From Opitutaceae bacterium (GTDB taxonomy: Bacteria; Verrucomicrobiota; Verrucomicrobiia; Opitutales; Opitutaceae), in the NCBI GenBank assembly GCA_009919985.1, contig RGAX01000042.1, positions 1-16,949 on the forward strand: 16,949 nucleotides of DNA. The letters are read 5' to 3'. Every line of letters starts with the position of its first letter. Position 1 is the first letter of the stretch. Positions 1 through 7,320 of the stretch are shown here, piece by piece. The notes beneath the pieces were generated by a model that was not told the DNA's origin, searched no databases, and worked only from the letters and a program-made list of their open reading frames with translations. The position numbers and the translations under genes were made by a program.

Positions 1-651
1 CGCGACCGCAGCGCGATAATCGCCCGCCTCGGTCGAACGAAACACCGGGACGACGGCGCCCTGCGTTTCAGACGACGTTTTTTCGTTATACTCAAAATTA
101 ACGAATTTTGCATGGGCGCGCCACACGCGCTCCGTCAGCGCAGCTAAATCCGCATCAGGCGCCACGGCGAGATTCGCCACCGCCGTCGTGATCGCCCCGG
201 CACGCGCGACCTGCCAGCGCGGCACAAATACCCGCGCCGCCGGAAACGGTTCGCCGGCCTCGACGTCGTCGTTGAACGCAAAACTCGTAAAGAAATGCGG
301 CCCGCCAAACGGCGCGTTCACATCGCCCACGGCAATCGTGTGCTCGAGCGTGTCGTCGATCCAGCGTTGCACCGCCGTAAAGCGATCGGGACCGTGCGCT
401 TCAAACGAGACCGCCGTCTCTGCGCCCGCGATCGCGCTGCCAATATCAGGCCGCTCCGCGTAAAAATGCGGCTCACCGGGTTCGAAGATCGACTCAAGTA
501 CTGCCAGTGGATCGAGCGCATCAACCGCGAGCGAAATGCTCACGAGCTTTACCCGCCCTGCCCGGACCGCTGCCGCACGCGCTTGGTCCAGAAACGCGCG
601 CAGGGCGTCCGGATTCGCATTCGCGGCGGGGTTGATCGGCAGAATCGTCAT
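1..651 (-). CDS. menF: Isochorismate synthase (MenF/EntC family), N-terminal part, cut by window edge
   Basis: The frame reads from an ATG at 651 down to base 1 without a stop (217 codons); the C-terminal chorismate-binding catalytic half is outside the window. The visible part matches the N-terminal half of isochorismate synthases: a DPLAVLESIF segment, then PHFYAERPD and AIAGAE, a GGPHFFTSFAFND strand pair and FVPRW. Just before the edge it reaches the region that normally precedes the first catalytic Lys motif. The family converts chorismate to isochorismate, the entry step to menaquinone or catechol siderophores; menaquinone is the likelier role here, but no other men gene is in view. It starts 31 bases after the metG stop on the same strand, so it is probably the last visible gene of that operon. 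No Shine-Dalgarno sequence is seen. The family is fairly sure; the gene symbol is less so. Confidence 0.75.
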   Translation of the reverse strand, partial: MTILPINPAANANPDALRAFLDQARAAAVRAGRVKLVSISLAVDALDPLAVLESIFEPGEPHFYAERPDIGSAIAGAETAVSFEAHGPDRFTAVQRWIDDTLEHTIAVGDVNAPFGGPHFFTSFAFNDDVEAGEPFPAARVFVPRWQVARAGAITTAVANLAVAPDADLAALTERVWRAHAKFVNFEYNEKTSSETQGAVVPVFRSTEAGDYRAAVA

Positions 652-682
652 GCGACGCGGAAAAAAATCGGCGGCGGGTGAA

Positions 683-2233
683 TTACTTTTTTAGCGCCAC
701 CGGCGGCTTTTCCGGCGGCGCGGGCCGCGGAAAGAGTACAAGTGATTCAGCGACCTTGGACCCAGTAAGGCGAGCGCCCCAGACGAGTTCATCGCTCCAA
801 GTTGCGCCTGGCGTGTAGCCGAGCACGGCGTTGATTTTCGCCACGGCGTCCGGCATCACCGACGTCAAAAGCGCGTTCCCCAGGCGCAAGGCCTCGGCCA
901 TCGTCGCGATCGACGTACGGAGGAGGGCAAAATCATGGGCATCGACGGATTTCCCGAGTTTCCACGGCGCCCGTTTCTCGATGTAGGCATTGGTGGCAGT
1001 GATGAAAAACATCGTCTTCTCCAGCGCAGCGTGAAACTGAAAGCCTTCGCACAACGGCAGCACTTCGGCGCGGGTCGTTTCCCAGAGCGTGTGCAACTCA
1101 CGCTCGGGGTCCTCGACCAGTTCCGCCGCGGGCACAATGCCAGCGGAAAACCGGTTGGTCATGTTGAGCGTACGGTTGACCAGATTGCCGAAATTATTCG
1201 CGAGCTCGCTGTTGTAGCGCACGAGGAATTGCTCGCGTGTGAAGTCGCTGTCTTGGCCGACATTCATCTCACGAATCAGGAAATACCGAAACGCATCCGC
1301 ACCGAATTCGGTCACGAGATCGAGCGGGTTGAGCGCATTCCCGGTGCTTTTGGACATCTTGGAGCCAGCCGTCATCCACCAACCGTGCGCGATGATGCCG
1401 CCCGGCAGGGGAATGCCAGCGGCCTTCAACATGATCGGCCAATAAACCGCGTGCGGCGGCAGGAGAATGTCTTTACCGATCACGTGATATGCCGCCGGCC
1501 AAACGCCGGGCTTGTCGGCCACGGCTGAGTAATAGTTCAACAGGGCGTCGAACCAGACGTACGTCACATAACCGTCGTCGAAGGGCAGCGAAATCCCCCA
1601 CTCCAACCGCTCGCGTGGACGCGATATGCACAGGTCGTTGAGCGGTTCTTTCAGGAATTCCAGCACCTGCTTTTGGCGGTAACGCGGGAAAATAAAATCT
1701 TCGTTCGTAGTCAGGAACTCCACGAGCCAGTCTTGGTACTGCTTCAATTTGAAGAAGTAGTTGGACTCCACGATCTCGGTGACTTCACCAAAGATTTCTG
1801 GCCATTTGCCGTCGGGCAGACGGTCTTTTTCCTGCAAAAACTGTTCCTGGCGCGTAGAGTAAAAGCCTTTGTACTCGGCCTGGTAGATTTCTCCTTTGTC
1901 GAAGAGTTGTTGGAGCACCTGACGTACGACTTTCTTGTGCCGCTCCTCGGTGGTACGAATAAAATCGTCGTTGGAGATATTGAGTTTGGGCAGAAGGGCG
2001 CGGAATTCCGCGCTGACTTCGTCGGCGAACTGTTGCGGCGCGATGCCTTTTTTCTTGGCGCTCTGCTGGACCTTTTGGCCGTGTTCATCGACGCCGGTGA
2101 GAAAATGTACGTGGTCCCCCATCTGGCGGCGGAAACGCGCTATCACGTCCGTAAGCACCTTTTCATAGGCGTGGCCCAGGTGGGGCGAACCGTTCACGTA
2201 ATCAATCGCGGTGGTAATATAAAACGACTTCAT
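683..2233 (-). CDS. metG: Methionyl-tRNA synthetase, short form
   Basis: Cytoplasmic class I synthetase that charges tRNA-Met with methionine (516 aa). The HIGH-type motif is HLGH at 18-21, FLTGVDEHG lies at 44-52, the Trp/Asp-containing YVWFDALLNYY at 225-235, and the KMSKS loop at 292-296. The connective peptide reads YKGFYSTRQE, without the Cys pairs that bind zinc in the E. coli form, so this is a zinc-free type. The length (about 510 is usual for short forms) and the absence of a C-terminal EMAPII-like domain fit the short MetG class. The frame stays open upstream, but the ATG at 2233 is chosen because a GGAGGG Shine-Dalgarno lies 7 bases before it and homology starts there (MKSFYITT). 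It follows rdgB by 82 bases and precedes the isochorismate synthase by 31. Confidence 0.97.
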   Translation of the reverse strand: MKSFYITTAIDYVNGSPHLGHAYEKVLTDVIARFRRQMGDHVHFLTGVDEHGQKVQQSAKKKGIAPQQFADEVSAEFRALLPKLNISNDDFIRTTEERHKKVVRQVLQQLFDKGEIYQAEYKGFYSTRQEQFLQEKDRLPDGKWPEIFGEVTEIVESNYFFKLKQYQDWLVEFLTTNEDFIFPRYRQKQVLEFLKEPLNDLCISRPRERLEWGISLPFDDGYVTYVWFDALLNYYSAVADKPGVWPAAYHVIGKDILLPPHAVYWPIMLKAAGIPLPGGIIAHGWWMTAGSKMSKSTGNALNPLDLVTEFGADAFRYFLIREMNVGQDSDFTREQFLVRYNSELANNFGNLVNRTLNMTNRFSAGIVPAAELVEDPERELHTLWETTRAEVLPLCEGFQFHAALEKTMFFITATNAYIEKRAPWKLGKSVDAHDFALLRTSIATMAEALRLGNALLTSVMPDAVAKINAVLGYTPGATWSDELVWGARLTGSKVAESLVLFPRPAPPEKPPVALKK

Positions 2234-2240
2234 CGATGAG

Positions 2241-2246
2241 CCCTCC
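2241..2246 (-). promoter_or_regulatory. Shine-Dalgarno of metG
   Basis: GGAGGG on the minus strand, 7 bases before the ATG at 2233. It decides the metG start against a longer open frame reaching up to 2332. It is one of the few strong ribosome binding sites in the window. Confidence 0.8.
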
Positions 2247-2270
2247 AACAGAAACCAGCCTTCGCCTAAT

Positions 2271-2301
2271 GTCGAAAGTTTTGACGCCCGCATTTTCGGG
2301 C
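2271..2301 (-). other. Palindrome plus hairpin in the rdgB-metG spacer
   Basis: Within the 82-base spacer, minus-strand reading gives a hairpin GCCCG-AAAATG-CGGGC (2286-2301, perfect 5 bp stem). It is followed directly by the imperfect 15-base palindrome GTCAAAACTTTCGAC (2271-2285). No T-run follows the hairpin, so it is not a classical terminator. It could be an mRNA processing or partial attenuation site, or an operator for an internal metG promoter. No T-box or SAM-riboswitch features were recognised. The structure is seen; the role is unknown. Confidence 0.35.
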
Positions 2302-2315
2302 CCAGCGGTGGCGCT

Positions 2316-2927
2316 TTAACGCACAGTCGCACCCGCGCGCACCCAATCCGCCAGCAGCGCCCAAGCTCGGGCGCGGTGGCTCAGGCCATTCTTCACGGCC
2401 TCGCCCAGCTCCGAAAAACTTAAAGTCTGACCTGCTGGCACAAAAAGGGGATCATACCCAAAACCGGTACCGCCCCGCGGCTCGTGTTGCAAACGCCCCA
2501 CGCAGCGGCCTTCAAAAATCATTTCCGCGCCGTCCGGACCGCGCAGAAGTAAGACGCACACAAAGTGCGCGACCCGCCGCTCGTCGGGCACATCGCGCAG
2601 TACAGTCACTAGTTTTTGTAGATTGGCCGCGGCGTCGCCCTGCGGTCCGGCATAGTAGGCGGATTCGACTCCGGGCGCGCCACCGAGCGCATCGACACAG
2701 AGCCCGCTATCATCAGCCAAAGCCCACGCCGCCGTCGGCAACTTCGTGCGTAGGGCGAGCGCTTTTTTGCGCGCATTACCGACAAAGGTTCCGGTGTCTT
2801 CCACGACTTCGGGCATACCGCCGACGGCGCGCGCAGAGACGATTTCAACATCGAGCCCGCCGGCTAGCGCGAGGGCCTGCAACTCCGCCGCTTTGTGCGC
2901 GTTACCCGAGGCTAAAAACAGTTTCAT
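2316..2927 (-). CDS. rdgB: RdgB/HAM1 family non-canonical purine NTP pyrophosphatase
   Basis: Hydrolyses ITP, dITP and XTP to the monophosphate plus pyrophosphate, keeping deaminated purines out of DNA and RNA (203 aa, usual family length about 200). Visible signatures are the N-terminal SGNAHKAAEL (7-16), the metal and catalytic ADDSGL (71-76) followed by VDALGGAPGV, GGTGFGYDPLF (152-162) and the base-recognition SHRARA (183-188). The ATG at 2927 is chosen because family homology begins there. Longer in-frame starts exist but would lie deeper inside ribD. The start overlaps the ribD end by 26 bases and has no Shine-Dalgarno, so translation probably depends on coupling to ribD. Confidence 0.96.
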   Translation of the reverse strand: MKLFLASGNAHKAAELQALALAGGLDVEIVSARAVGGMPEVVEDTGTFVGNARKKALALRTKLPTAAWALADDSGLCVDALGGAPGVESAYYAGPQGDAAANLQKLVTVLRDVPDERRVAHFVCVLLLRGPDGAEMIFEGRCVGRLQHEPRGGTGFGYDPLFVPAGQTLSFSELGEAVKNGLSHRARAWALLADWVRAGATVR

Positions 2928-4062
2928 CGATGGAGATTTTAGGCGGATAGACGACATGGCCGCGCGTGAGCACATCGTCGCCGAAAAGCTCCGAGCGCAC
3001 ATTACTCATGCGCACCGCTTGCGCGAGCGTCTCGGTGCGCAGGCCGGTCAGCATCGGCTTCGCGCGATCATCCGCGAGAAGTAGCGGCGCGCGGTAGAGA
3101 AACAGGTAATCTAGCTGCCGCTCTTGCACGAGCTGACTCATGAGTTGCGCGCCGCCTTCGACATAGACGCCGCTTAACTTCGCCTCAACGCATCGCCGGC
3201 GAAATTCCGACCACGGCGCACGCTGCGTCTGAGATTCACACACCCAGACTTGGACGCCCATTTCACGCAGTTTGCGTACGTAGCCCTGGCCCGCATTGGA
3301 GGTCGTAACCACGATCGTTTTCTCGCGAAACTCGTCCGTAAATACGTGCGGCAGGTGCTTGTCGTTCACCGTACGCAGTCGCCCGTCGAAAACGAAGCGT
3401 ACCGGACTCCACGTCGCGCCACCGTCGATCCGTGCCGTGAGCCGCGGATTATCTTTCAACACCGTGCCCGCGCCGACGGCGATGGCCGGAAAAAGCCGTC
3501 GCCAGCGGTGCACATCCGCTCGAGCTAAATCGCCCGTGATCCACTGCGAATCTCCGGTGCGGCACGCCGTGCGCCCATCGAGCGTCACCGCCGCCTTCGC
3601 GGCAATCAACGTCTGCCCGTGCACGGCCCAGTGGTTAAAAATTAAATTCAGATCGGTGCATTCATTTTCAAGCACGCCTGAAATCACTTCAATTCCCGCC
3701 GCACGCAGCACCTCAAAGCCGTGCCCTTGGTGTCTAGGAAAGGGATCCTCCGCACCCACCACGACGCGTTTAATACCCGCGGCGATGATCGCCTCCGTGC
3801 AAGCACCTGTACGCCCATGCGTGCAACAGGGCTCCAGCGTCACATAGAGCGTCGCGCCGGCTCGCGGCGCGCGACCAAGTACATGCAAGGCCGCGCGTTC
3901 CGCGTGCGGCCCGCCATCCGGTGCTGTAGCGCCTTCGGCGACGACGCAGCCTTCCTCGACGATGACGGCGCCCACCATCGGATTGGGCTGTGTCTGCCCC
4001 CAGACGCTGCGCGCCACCACGAGCGCGTGCCGCATGAAGCGTTCGTGTTCAGGCGCGGACAT
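2902..4062 (-). CDS. ribD: Bifunctional riboflavin biosynthesis deaminase/reductase
   Basis: Catalyses the second and third steps of riboflavin synthesis: deamination of the pyrimidinone product of GTP cyclohydrolase II, then NADPH-dependent ribose side-chain reduction (386 aa, normal length). The deaminase domain (about 1-145) has the zinc site HAE (53-55) and PC-x8-C, with Cys79 and Cys88 as ligands in PCCTHGRTGAC; E. coli has Ser-His where this has Cys-Thr. The reductase domain begins near residue 150 with AAVTLDGRTA, then DSQWITG (171-177), VGAGTVLKDNPRLTAR and, later, VYVEGGAQL. The ATG at 4062 is where homology begins; it overlaps the preceding hydrolase gene by 14 bases, and the end overlaps rdgB. 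No other rib genes are in the window. Confidence 0.96.
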   Translation of the reverse strand: MSAPEHERFMRHALVVARSVWGQTQPNPMVGAVIVEEGCVVAEGATAPDGGPHAERAALHVLGRAPRAGATLYVTLEPCCTHGRTGACTEAIIAAGIKRVVVGAEDPFPRHQGHGFEVLRAAGIEVISGVLENECTDLNLIFNHWAVHGQTLIAAKAAVTLDGRTACRTGDSQWITGDLARADVHRWRRLFPAIAVGAGTVLKDNPRLTARIDGGATWSPVRFVFDGRLRTVNDKHLPHVFTDEFREKTIVVTTSNAGQGYVRKLREMGVQVWVCESQTQRAPWSEFRRRCVEAKLSGVYVEGGAQLMSQLVQERQLDYLFLYRAPLLLADDRAKPMLTGLRTETLAQAVRMSNVRSELFGDDVLTRGHVVYPPKISIDETVFSLG

Positions 4063-4747
4063 AAGGATTAGTCTGCATTTCGTGGCCAACCATCGTGGGT
4101 TCACCGTGACCCGGATAAACCACCGTAGGCCCGGGTAAGGTGTAAATTTCAGCCCGGATCGCCCGCTCAAGTTGAGCGTGATTGCCGAGCGGTAAATCCG
4201 TGCGACCAATGCTGCCCTTGAACAACGCATCGCCAACAAACGCCGCACCAGTCGCACTAAAATAAAATAGCACGTTGCCCGGACAATGCCCAGGCACGTG
4301 CCGCACTTCAATGGTTGAACCGAGCGCATTCAGTGTCTCGCCTGGCGTGAGCCAGTGATCGACTTTAATCGGCTCGAGTTTAATCGACCCATCGAGGAAC
4401 GCACTCATTACCTGAGGCGTCTCGATCAATACTTGATCGTCGCGATGCGCTCGCACGAGCGCCGATGTGGCACGAACGACTTCCGCTCCTCCCTGCGTGT
4501 GATCCCAGTGCCCATGCGTAAGCCAGAGCTCGGTGAGGCGGCAATTTTCGCGGGTCAGAATCGGCTCCACGTCGGCCCAAACGTCGCCGGGCGCATCGAT
4601 TAAAATGGCTTCGCCGCGCTCAGGCGCGGTCAACAAATACGCATTGGTCTGGATCGGCCCAGCGGGCAGCACATGCAGTTTCACCCCGCCAATCCACGGG
4701 CTTTCCCGTGGCGCGCAACCGCGAAAACCAAAACTCAACGTAACCAT
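4049..4747 (-). CDS. Glyoxalase II-like metallo-beta-lactamase-fold hydrolase
   Basis: A 232-residue MBL-fold hydrolase, probably cytoplasmic. All metal ligands are present: THGHWDH (His78, His80, Asp82, His83), His154 in HVPGHCPGN, Asp173 in FVGDALF and His214 in YPGHGEPT. The compact size and the GSIGRTDLP segment fit the YcbL type II glyoxalase subgroup, which hydrolyses thioesters, but the substrate cannot be read from sequence. The ATG at 4747 overlaps the gltS stop by 13 bases, which fits coupling. Homology, however, starts only near residue 23 (KLHVLPAGPIQTNAY), and an in-frame GTG at 4684 would give a more typical 211-residue protein. The first 21 residues may therefore be untranslated. 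Confidence 0.88.
   Translation of the reverse strand: MVTLSFGFRGCAPRESPWIGGVKLHVLPAGPIQTNAYLLTAPERGEAILIDAPGDVWADVEPILTRENCRLTELWLTHGHWDHTQGGAEVVRATSALVRAHRDDQVLIETPQVMSAFLDGSIKLEPIKVDHWLTPGETLNALGSTIEVRHVPGHCPGNVLFYFSATGAAFVGDALFKGSIGRTDLPLGNHAQLERAIRAEIYTLPGPTVVYPGHGEPTMVGHEMQTNPYVRA
4694..4711 (-). other. Perfect 7-bp hairpin at the gltS/hydrolase junction
   Basis: CCACGGG-AAAG-CCCGTGG on the minus strand, a perfect 7 bp stem with a 4-base loop. It lies 24 bases past the gltS stop and just before the alternative GTG start (4684) of the hydrolase. No T-run follows, so it is not a standard terminator. It might modulate translation or mark an mRNA processing site, or it may simply be coding sequence if the ATG at 4747 is used. 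Confidence 0.35.
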
Positions 4748-6021
4748 TGCAAAAACGCTGTCGTCGTCGGCGCATTGGTGAGGTCGATGAGAAACCCGCC
4801 CGTCGCCGGCACGATCGCTTGCGCGCGAGGCGCCGGTCCGCGCCGCTGCACGATCGCGTCCATCGAAGCCACCGCCGTCGCCGTCGAGCCCACACCAAAA
4901 CCCACGAGGCCAGCGATCATGACTGCCGCTTCATGATCACGTCCCAGCAACGGCCAAACGATGAGCGCCGCAAATGCAAGGGAGACCGCGATATTCACTA
5001 CTAAAATAATCAACATTGGTCCGGCCACCGTCGCCAACTCCGCGAGGTTGAGGGCAGTCAACGTGACCACAAGAAACAGCGCCAAGAGCAATCCGCCCAA
5101 ACGCGCGAGCGTCGCCCCGTTCAACCACCTCGCCCCAGCCGCATCGTGCGCCGCGCGCAGCGCGAGTCCGGTCAGCAGCGCACCCATGTAAGCCGGAAAG
5201 GACGCTCCTATCGCGTTGAGCGCAAAGCTTACCCAAGCGCCAGTCTTGATACACGCCGCGACCACAAGCACGTGCATGAGTGCCGTTTTACGGTCGCTCA
5301 GAAATTCCCGTCCATCGGCCAGCAACCCACGGCGCACGATTGTCGTTTCAGTGGCCGACCAGGCCGAAGATGCGGGCGAGCTCGTGCCGCCGTTTTTTCG
5401 CAACAGCCATTCTGCGAGTGGACCGGCGAGTAAACCACTCGCGACTAACCCAAACGTCGCGGCCGCCGCACCGACGCTCGCCGCCGCCGTGAAACCTGCT
5501 TCTTCAAACCGCGACGCAAAGCCCAAAACCGTCCCGTGTCCGCCCACCAAAGTCAGCGAACCGCACACGACCCCTAGCAACGGCGGCGCGTCCAGCGCCC
5601 GCGCGAGCGCCACGCCCACGACGTTTTGCAGCACCGCCATCAAAGTTGCCGCACCCAATAAAATCACCAACGCCCGTCCGCCCGTACGTAAAATGCTGAC
5701 CGGCGCCGCCAGCCCCACACACGTGAAAAACCCCACGAGTAGCGGCAAGTTTATCGCCTTAGCCGGGCGCGTAAACCACTCGGGCTCCGGCGTTGCCAGC
5801 CATGTCCACCATGCCGCGGTTACTTTAGTTTGCCAGGTGATCTGCAGCATACCCGACGCTTGCAGACCGAGCACCAGCGCCGCCCCGAGCAAGCCGCCAG
5901 CGACCGCGGCAGGGATATTGCATCGCGCCAACACTGGTAGCTGACGTAACAGCGCCTCACCCGCGAGCAATACGGGTACGGCGAGCACAAGCAACCACCA
6001 GGCAGAAAGGGCAACAGTCAT
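4735..6021 (-). CDS. gltS: GltS-type sodium/glutamate symporter
   Basis: Inner-membrane Na+-coupled glutamate carrier (428 aa; E. coli GltS is 401). It is very hydrophobic, with two similar halves joined by a polar loop (about 210-250). The family's GGHGT signature is at 160-164, followed by a GFASRFEEAGF segment. The second half has GFGVGSTATAVASMDAIVQRRG and IVPATGGFLIDLTNA, the mirror region conserved in GltS. The ATG at 6021 places the first membrane segment at the N-terminus, as in the family; the frame can be extended only to a TTG at 6063, which is unlikely. It is the first gene of the tightly packed minus-strand cluster and is divergent from leuB across 131 bases. The substrate is inferred from the family. 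Confidence 0.87.
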   Translation of the reverse strand: MTVALSAWWLLVLAVPVLLAGEALLRQLPVLARCNIPAAVAGGLLGAALVLGLQASGMLQITWQTKVTAAWWTWLATPEPEWFTRPAKAINLPLLVGFFTCVGLAAPVSILRTGGRALVILLGAATLMAVLQNVVGVALARALDAPPLLGVVCGSLTLVGGHGTVLGFASRFEEAGFTAAASVGAAAATFGLVASGLLAGPLAEWLLRKNGGTSSPASSAWSATETTIVRRGLLADGREFLSDRKTALMHVLVVAACIKTGAWVSFALNAIGASFPAYMGALLTGLALRAAHDAAGARWLNGATLARLGGLLLALFLVVTLTALNLAELATVAGPMLIILVVNIAVSLAFAALIVWPLLGRDHEAAVMIAGLVGFGVGSTATAVASMDAIVQRRGPAPRAQAIVPATGGFLIDLTNAPTTTAFLQWLR

Positions 6022-6152
6022 AAAAAAGCTGGGCAGGAAACGCCCTACCCATGGTTCTGCCAATCCGCACCTCGCGCGGGAAGCACCATTTCAAGCGACC
6101 GCAAAGGCGGCTTGCCTCGGCGTGGGGGCGTTTGTCACGGTTTACCTTTCCC
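6022..6152. promoter_or_regulatory. Divergent gltS/leuB intergenic region
   Basis: This 131-base spacer between divergent starts must hold promoters for both the minus-strand operon and leuB. I could not identify convincing -35/-10 pairs. Small inverted repeats are present (GGGC-7-GCCC at 6031-6045, and a CCGC-AAAG-GCGG stem near 6099-6110). There is no Leu-rich leader peptide of the classical leu attenuator kind and no Shine-Dalgarno before leuB. Confidence 0.4.
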
Positions 6153-7253
<1,101 letters not shown>

Positions 7254-7320
7254 ATTTTCCACCGAAAACGGCACTCCCTTTGCGTCGTTTCCACCATTCT
7301 TCGTCGTTACTTTTGCTGTC

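Noticed and set aside
5216..5944. 242-codon plus-strand frame opposite gltS
   Set aside because: It is a shadow of gltS, low in complexity (Ala/Pro/Ser/Thr), with no start signal or recognisable domain.
6022..6063. TTG-started extension of gltS by 14 residues
   Set aside because: The ATG at 6021 places the first membrane helix at the N-terminus as in the family; the extension begins with TTG and is polar.
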